From positions 558,001 through 622,000 of the forward strand of contig JAWZYV010013019.1 in NCBI GenBank assembly GCA_038373885.1: a DNA stretch of 64,000 nucleotides, given 5' to 3'. The notes below the pieces were generated by a model. The model was not told the origin of the DNA. It made no database searches and saw nothing but the letters and a program-made list of their open reading frames with translations. The stretch is from Cheiracanthium punctorium (taxonomy: Eukaryota > Arthropoda > Arachnida > Araneae > Cheiracanthiidae). Of this stretch, positions 32,225 to 44,041 are shown one piece after another (the stretch's first letter is position 1; every line of letters begins with the position of its first letter). Both the position numbers and the translations under genes were made by a program.

Positions 32225-33379
32225 GGTTAGACTATTTATTTTTCTTTAGAATCTAACAAATAATTACACTTTTTACGATCAAACAACATTAAAAATAAAG
32301 TTCAAAAGTGGAGGGGGAGAAAGTTAGGTGAGCAGGTAGGGTAGTAAACCCTGAGAGGCACTTCATTTATTTCGCACACAGGCGCTTTGGTTAATTTTTC
32401 ATAAAATTTTGGTATAAAAAAGAATATTTCAGAACAAAATTTGTAATTGCGGGCCCTTTCGAGGTGGGGGCCCTGGGCAAAGTCCCGATTTGCCCATGCG
32501 ATAATAAGGTTTTACCAAGAATTTTCTGTTTGTAGCGTAGAAGCCTAGGACATTATTAAACAAAAAACCATATGAATAGCATGTCTTAATAAATTATTAT
32601 AAAATCAATATTAAAATTTTAAAATAAAAATATTGAATTGGAGAATTTCCTTTCGGAAAAAAAAAAAAAAAAAAAAAAAAAAGAAAGAAAGAAAAGAGAG
32701 AGAGAGAGCCCATTCTACAGGCTCCACCTCTTGCAATGGAAAATCTAAATTTTCTACAGAGGAGTTGAAAACTCTTAAGGCAGAAATTCTAGAAAGATCT
32801 GATCTCTCCTCTTCTATGTACGATAGATCTCACCAAGCAAGGAACTTCTATCTTTGAAATGACAATGCGTAGACCTACGTGACGTGATAAATAATTAAAA
32901 GAGCTCAAAACCAAATGTTATTATTTTATAAGGAGAGACTCGAGCCCACTATCCCGAACCTGATATAACCCCCCCCTTTATAAATGGACACAGATGGGAG
33001 ATAAAATTTTTAAGTTTTTTTGAATGAGTTATCGCAAGCACAATAATGCTCAGAGCAGAAATCCCGATCTTAACAGACAGCACAGGCTTTTAAAAAATGA
33101 TTGCGACGATAATGAACCAGTTTTCAATGTTTTTAGTGTTTAACCTTAACAACTCAATCCCTGAAGAACTTATTTTATCTTATTTCTGCATTCTTAAATT
33201 CAATTTCCAAACTCTTCCAAGGAGGAAAGCGCAACCATGTTTTTATTTTCGAAAATGAAAAAAATAATAATAAATACTCTCGCTTCTAAAATTCCTCTAC
33301 CACTACGCATTTTCTCACGTCTAAAGCTCCCAGCTCCCAACGGTTTCACAAAGACACAATAAAAAATCAGAGACCGCTT

Positions 33380-33515
33380 CTGATTGGATCCCGTCGCACT
33401 CTAGACGTCACGATGTTCTCCAACTCTCGACCAATGGAGCCTGGTCATTGCCGGATATGACGTCTCTCGCACTGAACCTCCACCCTTGCGCGAATCCCGA
33501 TGCGCAACAGATTAG
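33380..33515. promoter_or_regulatory. Possible promoter-like block
   Basis: A GC-richer stretch holds an inverted CCAAT box (ATTGG, 33383-33387), a direct CCAAT box (33431-33435), two CRE-like half sites (GACGTCAC at 33404 and TGACGTCT at 33468) and TGCGC pairs near 33487 and 33501. Such clusters occur in promoters of broadly expressed genes. No coding exon with a recognisable product follows in the window, so this stays a suggestion. The sequence at 33525 (CAGGGTTGCTAGGG) could instead be a transposon end. Confidence 0.3.
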
Positions 33516-34689
33516 ATTCAAAGCAGGGTTGCTAGGGTAGCAAGTTCATCGCTGGTGTTTTTTAATTTGGGTTATGTTGATATGCATTCATTCGGTATGC
33601 GGTTGTTTATATGTTCGTTCGTTTTGTGCAAAATTAGTACTTGTTTATATCTCTTCGTAACCGAGTTTTTTAGTAGTTGAATATGGTTATCAGACTGTCG
33701 AAAAATGCCGATCGGGACTGTTTTGCAACGCTTTTAGTGCATTGTGAATGTAAGAAGTCAGTGTTTTGTTTACATATGAAAGTGTGTTTAGCTACATCTT
33801 ATCTTTCGGATATTATTGATAACAGCTATGAAATGGGAAAAGATGAATATCTGTATACAGGCTGATGCAATACACACAGATTTGACTAATTAATTATTAT
33901 CATTATTTATTCATTTAAGGAATATAGGAAAACGGAGTTGGATTTAATTAAATTTCCGTGTTTAATATCTCAGTGAACAATGAAATAGAAAATTTGTGGG
34001 TTCCTTTACATCTTCGTTTTAGTGAAAAGCACATTTTAGTTTGGATTATTGGAGTAAGTATAATGATTGTTTTAGAATGTGTTGATTTATATGTCTATGA
34101 AACTCTTTAAATATTTTAAATGGTCTTTTGAAAAATAGGCAATAATCAGGTATAACTTCGTTTAAAAATTTCCTATATAAAAATGTTAAAATATTATTGT
34201 CTTATGCATTTAAAGAAAGATAATGCCGAAATTTTTGTAATAAAATATTTTCTACTGCTCTATAAATATTGAATTATTAAAACTCCAGGCTTAATAATTA
34301 ATGTTTTGCAACAATATTAAATTAAAAAAATAATTAAAATATTAAAGTTTTTTTTTCCAATAATGTAATGTAAATAAGTATATTTTAGAGGATGATATTT
34401 TAAAATAACTTAATTTTTCACTTTTTTAATGTTTTCGTGTAATATTCATTAAGAAATCACTAAACAATCATCTTAAATTAATTTAATCTTTTTATTAAAT
34501 AAGTTCCCCCACAAAAACACTCGGCAACATCACCTTACGAACTCAAACTACCCTACTGACCAATTTACATCGTTTTCTAACCCTTACGCGCCGCTGAACT
34601 AAGCGATCCAGCAAAATATTTAGAAAGAATGCGAAAAATGCAGCTTCACTCATAGGTAACAACTTGTTGCTATACTGGACCTGAAACTA

Positions 34690-34914
34690 AGTTCCTGGCG
34701 CGCAATTTGGCGTTCCCCTCAGCCTTGCTCAGTAGGCGTTGGCGACGCGATGTTTGGCGCTGCGCCCTGTGCTGGTAACCCTACTCGACGTTGTGGAGAT
34801 TCTTTGTGTCATACTTGGCATACCAAGGAAAGACGTTCTGCTGGATTATAGCTCTAGAAAAAGACCACTGCATATTTTATCAAATAACCCATCGGCGCAT
34901 CCTTTTATTTATCG
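34690..34914 (+). other. Possible non-coding first exon with splice donor
   Basis: A GC-rich block with several GCGC motifs ends at ATCG followed by GTAAGT (34915-34920), a strong donor match. No long open frame is present, so it would be a 5' untranslated exon. The following 400 bases are also GC-richer than average. Chance donor matches are common; confidence is low. Confidence 0.25.
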
Positions 34915-35625
34915 GTAAGTACACTTATTGATCCTTGCTCCAATTTTCTCCGGGTCCCCGTGTGGGAAGTTTAGAGCCCAGGAGAGCACTCCTTTTCCCG
35001 TCCCGTTCTTCGCATCGTTGGCATAGTTGTCATGTTTTCCGTACAACTTCCGTTTCAGACGTCAGAGAGCGAGGCTCTGTTTCTCCTCTCACTAGTGTGG
35101 ACTTCGCCTATGGGTTTTTACCGGCTGTGTGCATCTGCGAGATTATAAACGTGTTAGGATTTTTTTGTGGGAAATAGTTTTCCCGGCAAAAAACTTTCAG
35201 CGTAATTTTCATTGTCGAAATGGGTTAGCAGAGGAGAAAAAGCTGAAGAATGCTGCTTTGTTTTGGTTTTACTCGGATGTTTACTTTCCGAGATTGGACT
35301 CAAAATTTGTACCTTCATGATGGCAACACGCATGGAGTACACGGGGTCGTCTTTTAATACAGCAGTTTAAGGTTTTACTGGATATAAAATAATACTTACT
35401 GGATAATTAATAAACGATAATGATTTTTCAGATTTTTAAATTTCGATTTGTAATAAATTGTCTAAACGTGATGGTTTTTTTTTTTTTTTTTTTTTTTTCC
35501 CCTCCGAAAATTGTGGGCTATTTTTAAATTGAGGCTTTCTATCCTGCTTGCCTTTTCAAAGGTCTTTAATTTTTTTTTTTCTTTTTGTTGTGGGAATGAA
35601 GGAAAGCGGATCATTCGACTTTTAA

Positions 35626-36130
35626 CCCTAGAGTGCATACTGTTGCCAATTGGCTACACTCACATTTTTCCGTAATAAAAAGAAAAATTTGTAGTTTTTG
35701 TCTGAAATATGCATTTAAAATAAATATAAGACCACACGGAAATAAATTTTAGTTTTTAAAAGTGTATAGTAACATTGTTTTTAGAGCAAACAAGCATGAA
35801 TTCACAGCACGTGCATCCAGTTCATTGAACCAATTTTTGATTGCTTCTAATTTTCATTGCTAAATGAAAATGAATACAAAACTATTAAAAATAGTAGTAT
35901 TATGATTAAATAATGATGTAGAGTGATAAAATGTAGAACCAGGCTATATTACTTTCTTTTGTTTTATGAGATCTATAGAGTGGGTACTCTAATTTTTCGG
36001 ATTTGAATATTTTTCATGATTTTTCTGGGAAACTACAAGCTGAAATTTTTTTTAAATATTTTTCCAAGTAAGTCAAAACAAAGCTACAATTTTATTTTCA
36101 GCAATTTAAAAAAAATCATGCATTGTAGGG
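35626..36130. mobile_element. TTAA-flanked non-autonomous element (CCCTAGAGTGCAT ends)
   Basis: It begins CCCTAGAGTGCATACTG after TTAA (35622-35625) and ends ATCATGCATTGTAGGG before TTAA (36131-36134). The terminal repeats match at about 11 of the first 14 positions. The 505-bp interior is AT-rich without coding capacity. Ends and target site are piggyBac-like; this is a third end type in the window. Confidence 0.65.
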
Positions 36131-36134
36131 TTAA

Positions 36135-38609
36135 GATGACCTGTGTTATCCTGACTCGCTCCGCATGCTTTTGCTATACAAATTCAGTAAATTATTTTAT
36201 AACGAGAAAAACCTGAAATAAAATACAAATATATTGTCAAACGCAAGAGAGTCCGAGAAAGATACAAAAAAAGTTTTTAATAAATTTGTAAAATGACTGT
36301 ATGGTATGTAACCAAGATAATTAAATGCACATAAAAACATGATTAACTTTTTCCCAGTTGGACACGTGACTTATTTAGGGTAATTAAAGCAGTGATCTTA
36401 ATTTTTATGGCTTGATTTCAAGAGAAAAAAAAATAAATTTGTATATAAACTAAATATATTTTAAATGCTCTAATGGTTTTGCACGTACTAACCGAAATTT
36501 AATTTTTCTTAACGAGTATCACTTGAATTATATCACCCCCCCCCCATAGTAAGTTTTAAAATATGTAATAAACTTGATTTCCGCAGTTAAAAAATATAAA
36601 TAAAATTCAGCTAAATATGGCAAAATGTTTAAATGTGAGTGTTTTGCCTAACATATTTTAAATATTTTTTTTTTAATGTTGAATTTTACATTATAATTTC
36701 ATGCTAATTGTAAACAGATCACATATATGTTGATTATTTCTGTTTATATGTTTTTCTTTGACATAACATTTTTTTTATGCTTACCGCAACAGATCGCAAA
36801 ATTTCTTCGGTACATTTTTTTTATGCTTTCTAACTAAGCAATTGCGCATTAATTATTATGTTTATAAATACCTAAGTTCTTATAAATGTAATTTGTCGAG
36901 GTGAAAATGTTACATCTTATCCATAATTTATTTTGAAGAAAATTTGGGCTACGTAGCTGAATTAGTGTTTAGAACGTTGTCAGTTTTTATAATTATTTCC
37001 AGTAAAAAATTATTTTTTCCTTTGCTCTATTTATGAACACTGCTTTCAAAATCTCGTTTCTACAAGTTAAAAGTATCTGAGAATGCAACAACATGCAATC
37101 GAACATCATTATTTTTAAACTTTGTTGTAAGTTTGACATTACAGGATGCAGTTAGTATAATGACATTTTAAACTGTTGGAGGTATTTTTATGGTGAAAGG
37201 AAGCAAATAAGTAAATAAATAAAATCTAGTATTTTCACATGTGGGAGATGTTTTCATTTTCGACGTGACCCCTAATTCAAGGTCAAACTATATCACTAGA
37301 AGCAAACAGCTTTTTGGAGCGATCATTAGTTGCTGTGTCTAATTTGTGAGCCGTTAAAAGAAAAACAAAATATCATTTTTAATATCTTTTTTTTAATTTC
37401 GGATGTATTAGTTATTGCATTTTAAAAGGGCAAAAGCAATATATCGTTATTTTAACATTTTTAAACGTTCACTTCTAAAATCCTAATATAGAGTTACGCT
37501 GATCACTGATTCTTCCCAAATTCCTGTTCAACTATTCCAAAAATCAAATTTTACCGCCATTACCCTAAAAAGATGAAAAAGTTAATGGTCTAAAAACGAA
37601 AAAAAAAAACCACACCGTTGGCTCGATCAGCTGGAAATTTTTCACAATCCTGCAGTAGCGTATATAGGTTTCCGTTTCGAAGGAGGGGGGGGGGGGTCCG
37701 GTATTTCAAAATTTTGTTACTAAAGTTTATATAAATATTTTTAAAAAGCTGTGTTTTAATAATTGCTTTAGATTTTCGGAGGGGGCTTGGGCCCTCTACT
37801 GTGTAAATGTGTGTGTGTGTATGGTATATATGTAAAATACGCTACTTTTAAAATCTGAAAATCCACCCTTTCCCGGGCCATTTTTAACTTAACAAAAAAA
37901 ATTTTTTTAGAGAATATTTTTTAAATAGAAAATTTTTTATTTGGGTAAATAAGTTAAAAGCTATCGCATCATACTTTCATTTTCAAACGTACTCATTCGC
38001 AGTTTTTGCAATTTATCGAAAAGTTACAAAAAAAAAAAAAAAAAAAAATAATAAAATTCACATCAACGTGCAAATTTGCATAAATACGTTAAAAAATATA
38101 CCAGGAAAAATGTGTCATTTTAAAAATACGAAAATTCACTCGTTACCCGATTTTTAACTTAGCTACTCTAAGTTATGCCAGATTATCATTTGCATGAAGC
38201 CTTGAATTTAGAATTAATTTAACGAGTGGCTACCTACAATGTTGTTTGCGTAACTATAAATAATAAACGAATTTGAAGTCATTTATTTTTAAAGGACTAA
38301 TATTAAATGTATTAAGTGTAAACATTTTTTCTTTCTTTTTTTTTCTTGCGCCTGCTGTAATTTCCCCACAACGGTCTTTATCTTCTAGTAGGACATAAAT
38401 AACACCTCCCTTTCATCATCATCTTTTAAACAAACAATTTTCTGTTGTTTCTATCTTTGGGACTCTTGATCTAAACAGTCTTACTGTTGCTTTTTGTTTT
38501 AAATTATTTTTTCATCTAATGATTTATTAAGAATCAAGTTAAGGTGTGGAAATTGCTTTTTAGCGACTTTGCATAGCACTGGACTTTCTTTCTTTGTTTC
38601 TTTTTTTTC

Positions 38610-38658
<49 letters not shown>

Positions 38659-38855
38659 GAAGTACTAAGGATTTTTAACCATTCCAAGTTTTGAACTGCA
38701 TACCTTAATTGTCTATTTATAGTATTTATTTTATGAAGCAAGTTTTATTTTTCCTGTTTTCTTATACCGTAATTTTTTCTTTTTGTAAATACTGATATTA
38801 CACCCATCATTAATGTAATATATTGACATATAGGACGTAGTATTGAAATGAGTTG
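36135..38855. other. AT-rich stretch with simple repeats
   Basis: No gene is supported. It holds homopolymer runs (C near 36536, G near 37684, A near 38030) and a T-rich tract with TTTTC units at 38600-38658. At 37653-37801 the phrases CAGTAGCGTATATAGG and GGGCCCTCTACTG look like two ends of a short hAT-type element, but no matching duplication was found. Confidence 0.4.
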
Positions 38856-38859
38856 CAAT

Positions 38860-39118
38860 CAGACTTCGTGCCGATTACAATCGACTGTAATCGATGATTA
38901 AAATAATATTTTACAAATTTTTAAAAAATGCAATGATAAAATTGTATTGTTACAGAATTCTCTTGATAGTTGATTTCTTTAACATCAAGATTACTGTTAT
39001 TTTACTAAATTAGCATTCACTAGTTATAATCTGTTTGGAAATTGTTAGTAATCGTAATCGTAATCCATATCATTTCTTGTAATCGATTACAGATGATCGA
39101 GTAATCGCACGAAGTCTG
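38860..39118. mobile_element. hAT-like MITE with CAGACTTCGTGC ends, perfect duplication
   Basis: The left end CAGACTTCGTGCCGATTAC pairs with the right end GTAATCGCACGAAGTCTG. GTTGCAAT occurs on both flanks (38852-38859 and 39119-39126). Inside both ends are clusters of the phrase TAATCG (ATTACAATCGACTGTAATCG at left, AATCGTAATCGTAATCC and TTGTAATCGATTACAG at right), forming subterminal inverted repeats. A second, left-truncated copy lies at 62375-62613. Confidence 0.9.
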
Positions 39119-39881
39119 GTTGCAATTTTCAAAACATTTAAAAAATGCAATATCAAAATAATTTTGAACAGTATTGGATACAACATTTCCGTTTGGCAGA
39201 GCCTAATTAAAAAAAAAAAAAAAAAGCAATTTGACCTAAGCAAAGTGTGCAATTAATCAACATGTTATCCTGAAAAGTAAGAAACTTTTGGGAAAGAGAC
39301 TTATTCTAGAAATAGCTCTTTTTGATTAAAATAAAAAAAGAAAAGAAAAGTACAATAAGGGTGGGGGGGTCAGTAAGTGAACATCCCCTGGATTCGCCAA
39401 TTATTGTAGATTGTAGTACATTTTAAAAGCATTTCTACTTCACATTTTTCAATTCTATAACTATCCCCATATACATTGTTTAGTAATGAGATATTTTATT
39501 TAATTAATTTTAGAAATTAGCTGTTAAATGTTCAATCAATGAAGCTCAATGTCTTGTTCACATTTTCAGAGGGGTAGGTGGGGGAAATCAAATTGATTAT
39601 TATAAGCTTTTAAAGGAAAGAATTGGATAAAGAGAAAATGTATTCTGTATTACTAAGAACAAATTATGGTAGATTTCTTTATTAAAGCAATCTCAAAATT
39701 TTGGGGTTGTAAAAAATATTTTTATGGTATTTTTTAAATTTTTTTTATGAATGCTGTAAGAGTGATTCAAATAACTAAATGGTAAAACAAGTATTTATGA
39801 ATAACTATTAGAAAAAATGTTTCGAATTTTAAACTTTTCATTAAATTTACGTAAATTGATAAAATCACAAGTTGCCCCAAC

Positions 39882-40075
39882 CAGTAGTTGATCCAGTAGC
39901 TAGGGGGCTTCACTTGAAGTAGATAAAATGATCTTTTTTTATAACTTAGCCCCTCCCAAAAAGTTTTAGATTACTTCAGACTAAAATTTTGCTTTATTGT
40001 ACATTTTATTTGAGTGAAATAAGTTTTTTTCAAAATTTAGCCCCTCCCCCGAAAAAAATTCTGGATCTGCTACTG
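39882..40075. mobile_element. hAT-like MITE (CAGTAGTTGATCCAG ends)
   Basis: The left end CAGTAGTTGATCCAG pairs with the right end CTGGATCTGCTACTG. Flanks GCCCCAAC (39874-39881) and GCGCGAAC (40076-40083) agree at six of eight positions, so this is an older insertion. The two phrases TTAGCCCCTCCC in the interior form a direct repeat. Confidence 0.6.
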
Positions 40076-40083
40076 GCGCGAAC

Positions 40084-40240
40084 AGTGGACTAGCTCATAG
40101 TGCTCTGGTCTGAACTACTCTAAACGGGTTCAACACTAGGTCGCTTCCGCCGACCCAACCGTTCGAAGTTTCTGTGGTTTCCTCCGAAACTTGTAAATAC
40201 GGGTTAGGATCCCTTAAAAAACCCCACGGTACGCAATAGA
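40084..40240 (+). repeat. SINE-like copy
   Basis: TAGCTCATAGTGCTCTGGTC is A-box-like (40091 on) and GGGTTCAACAC (40126-40136) is B-box-like. Further on GTTTCCTCCGAAACTTGTAA and GGATCCCTTAAAAAACCCC resemble the tail of the copy at 10247. Its left edge touches the flank of the preceding hAT-like element. Confidence 0.45.
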
Positions 40241-40893
40241 TTAAGAATTTTAATTAGGTACGGTAGCGCTTATTTATTGTACTATTTCAATAGCGTTGGC
40301 TGAGTATCTGCAAAGGCCCAAGTGAGTGTTATTTTTATTTTTATTTTTTTCTTTACACCGGGGAAGCAAAGGGTACTTTGCATATTAAAGTTTTCTCCTA
40401 GATCAAAATCGGCGTTACTTTTTAGCGTCGGCATCGTCTGATCCGCGATTTTTCGCGCTCTTCGTTTGAAACCTGTTATCTGCGTTGCATGGGCAGCTGC
40501 TGAACGTTGTGTAAGTGCCTGGCATTGCGCAACTAACGGAAAAGCTAAACATCTGTCTGCTTGATTGCATCCGGTTAGAAGGCGATCTCTCTTCATGAAT
40601 TTTTTCTCCAAATGTTATTTATTCAAATCCTTTAAATCTAACAATAGATTCCCTTGGATATATGTGTTTATCGTTTATTTTACTCATGTTTTTATGTGCC
40701 TTCCAGCTGTAAACGTACTATTGTGAAAAAAGATATTTTAAAAGTAGATTTTTTAAATGGAATAAAAAAGAGTTTTTCTTAAGTAAAAATAATGTGAATG
40801 CAACGCAAGATTTGTTTGAACTGCTGAATAAGTAATGTCTGAAATGTCATTGAAGGGGGAATTGTTATGTTTTGAGTCCGAAGTTTTAAATTA

Positions 40894-41072
40894 CCGTGTT
40901 TACTCGCGTTAATAATCGGACTTTTTTTTTTTTTTTTTTTTGCTAATTTTTCATCGTGAAAGTTTAGCTGTGACTATTATACGGGGAAAATTTACTACAT
41001 AATATTTTAACTCTAAAGCTATTTTTCCCCCCCTTCAAAACGGGGTTGCGACTCGTACGCGAGTAAACACGG
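40894..41072. mobile_element. CCGTGTTTACTCG MITE, internally deleted copy
   Basis: It begins CCGTGTTTACTCGCGTTAA after TA (40892-40893) and ends GTACGCGAGTAAACACGG before TA (41073-41074). At 179 bp it is less than half the length of the copy at 20458, missing the middle. The phrase TGTGACTATTATACGGGGAAA marks the family. Confidence 0.75.
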
Positions 41073-41074
41073 TA

Positions 41075-43586
41075 CAATTATATAGGTATTTCTATTTTCT
41101 TTGCAAAATTTTAAAGTTTTACACACCTGTCTACAATTATAGTGTATTTGCAGGAGGCTCCTGGATTTTAGTGATTAACACTAGTCTTTAATAGTAGCCT
41201 TTTGTAGATTAAAAAAAAATCAAATTCTTGTGAGTACAAAAGGCAAAATATTTATTTATAATTTTTTCTGCCTTAAAAGTCCAAACTTTTATGAACTACA
41301 GCATGGCTAAAATTAAGTCTAACAATTAAGCCATTTTGCGGGGTTACGATAACCTAACATTTCCCCGTTTCCATTTTCATTCAAGAATGCCTGGCTTAGC
41401 TGCCCCTCCCCTCCTTAACAATTAAATTAATTGATTAATTAAAAAAGTCAATCTCTAAAATCTGTAGGTACATTTTCACACTTTTACAGCTCTTCCGCTT
41501 CAAATAAATAAAAAACAAGTAACATTCATTGTCTTTTTAAGCAGAAAGACCACAAGAAAATTTATTAGATGCTAAAATTATGTTAATCTTTCTGAATTCA
41601 TATATATCTTGGAAACAGATATTTCATTTACGACTATTCTCTGTATAGGTGGTTAAGTCGCTTTTCTTTCTAAAAGTAATTACTAATAGCATGCTATGTA
41701 TTTTATACTAAAGCCGCCATTGATTTATTTTAGCAATTATTTGTAACTAATTTTATTTATTTTCGTCAAAAATAAATAGAAATAAAGCAATGATAATTCA
41801 TTAACGTAATACTGAAAACGACTAACATGTGACATTATGCTAATAATATTAAATAAATAAATAAATAAACAAATTACGTATGATTACTTTATTGTAATTT
41901 TCCCTTTCGCAATAATTCTATTTATCAAATAAAACCCAACGTATACACAAAACTCCGTGAACTGTAAAAATAAATTCCATAACCCTTAAGCTATTAATCT
42001 TTTAATCCCGCCATTTAAAAAAAGAAAAAAATCGGGAAATAAGCTTTGCAACGAAAGTGCTTTTATAAATAGCGGGTATCTATCTCAATCCAACACTTAG
42101 GGGGAAAAAAAAAATTCGTAACGTTAAAAATGTCTGCAATGTTTCTCTTTTTATTTTATTTCACATTTTATGCATATATACCACAGGACGAAGTGAACTG
42201 ATGAAAATAGGGCTTCAAAAAAGAAGGGGGGTGGGGGACCCCATGCTTTGGTACGGCGCACATGATGCCTCGCTCTATTGTGGACCGACAAAGGGGGGTT
42301 TGCGCGCGTTTCCGAACGTTTCCTGCAGATGTTTCTAGAATCATCTGCTTCCCTGCATATCTGGAAGTTTTCTGTACTCTTTCGGCGTCCTCGCTATTTT
42401 GATGTTACTAGATTCGTGTATTGCTGTTGCCATTTCACGGGATGGTTTCGGGGTTATGTCGCCTTTCAGAATTCCAAAAAGTTTTTTTTTTTTTTTTTTT
42501 TACGAGCAAAAAGTTATCGCTATGAGTTGCTGACAGGGAAGGAAGGAGAACGCCGTTAATAACATAATTAAAAAAAAAATCCATTGTGTTCTTTTTATGT
42601 CATTTTAATTATTTCCAGAAGAATTTCTACCCCCTCCCCCCTTTTTTTTTGCATTGTATGTTGTCTATTATATTCACATCCAAAGTACGGGTATATGCCG
42701 GATAATTAAAAATTTAGATCTGCGGATTTATGTTTCTTACATACGAATCTTTTTGTTTCGAAATTATTTTGAAGAATACATCACCTTAAAGCGTTAATTT
42801 CATGCACAATGTGTAAAATAATCTGCCTCAATGATAGCTTTCAGATCCTGTGTAATGCATGGATTAAAAAAATATAGTGTAGTGGTTAAAATCACATTTT
42901 TAATAGAAGGGTTTTATAAGCATTAAATTACATTAAATTACCGAAACCTTGCTACCAAACAAAGTAGTTTTGCAGATCTATACAGAGCCTCTTGTTGCAT
43001 TATTAAGAAAATGGTTCGAAAAAAGTAGGTGGTTTTTATTGCATAAATACGACTATGTCAGACGCTTGGATATTTTTAGGATGCCTCTTCAGAAGCTGTA
43101 TAAAACACTAATAAATGATAAGCCTCTGCCAGTTAAGAAACTTTCAGAAAAAAAAAAAAAATTCATAATAACTTGATGGTGTTCTTGTACTGTGCTGTAA
43201 CGTTAAAAATCATGAATAATTATGTGTAAATACCATAGGCTAACTAAGTCAGAGAGGAAGGGGGGGGGTGGCTAAGCACTGACTGATTTTAGCTCCCGTT
43301 ATGTCAAATACACTTTCTATTGCAAGAATAAGAGATGGAGCTTTTTAGTTTTTGGAGAGTAGATGAAGCCAACCTTGCAAAAATATTCAAAAAGCTTACC
43401 AAGTTACGCCAATTGCTAATAGCTTTAAATTACTAATACAAACGAGGGATTTTTGTGCTAAAGATTCACATAAAAATACTAAACAGTAGTTACTGCGTTT
43501 TCAACAGTAAATTTAATTACAAAAAGTTAATTAATATAATGGAATAATTTGATTTTTTTCAATTCTTTGACTTCTGGGAAAAGCCA
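41075..43586. other. AT-rich non-coding stretch
   Basis: No supported gene or bounded element. A GC-richer patch lies around 42220-42480 with an open frame of 93 codons, but it has no recognisable domain and ends in a poly(T)-encoded phenylalanine run, so I do not call it a gene. Confidence 0.4.
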
Positions 43587-43590
43587 TTAA

Positions 43591-44037
43591 CCCTTTAACG
43601 CGCACTGTTCCCGCTCTGGGAACACCAAACTCTGACGTTTTGACTGTTGCCAGTCACGAAGAATAGATCTGATTTCTATAAAAAATAGTTGCGGGTGACA
43701 TAGCTCCACGAGAATCCTTTACTTTTTAGCATGTCATAGCCCCGTAAAAAAATGATCACGATTATTTTTAACAGCACTGACATCTGCTGAAAAAGGGAAG
43801 AATGCGAGAACAGCTGGATGGATTGCCCAATGCTGAAAAAAGGGCAGCCGTTGCCATCGCTCGACTTAACTACCAGCAAGATGGCGGACGATCGAAACGT
43901 TCATCGCGTGCCACAGATCTAGAGACCCTTTTCTGACGACAGCCGTTCGATCGTCCGCCATCTTGCTGGTAGTTAAGTCGAGCGGTGACAACGGCTGCCC
44001 TTTTTTCAGCATTGGGAAAGGATTGCGCCTCAAAGGG
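43591..44037 (-). mobile_element. TTAA-flanked palindromic MITE, copy D
   Basis: The element lies between TTAA at 43587-43590 and 44038-44041. In reverse orientation it reads CCCTTTAACGCGCACTG, the unique part, and then a palindrome in which one arm keeps the CATCGCGTGCCACAGATCTAG segment and the other lacks it. The palindrome is thus shortened on one side only. The right end is GCGCCTCAAAGGG. Confidence 0.85.
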
Positions 44038-44041
44038 TTAA

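Noticed and set aside
33525..34766. Possible hAT element with CAGGGTTGCTAGGG and GGTAACCCTA ends
   Set aside because: The ends match over only a few bases and the 8-bp flanks are unrelated.
40282..40611. Minus-strand open frame of 109 codons
   Set aside because: No motif was recognised and its end is lysine- and isoleucine-rich low complexity; an open frame of this length can occur by chance in 64 kb.
42278..42559. Open frame of 93 codons with a GC-richer start
   Set aside because: It has no recognisable domain, runs through a poly(T) tract giving a phenylalanine run, and no splice context supports it.
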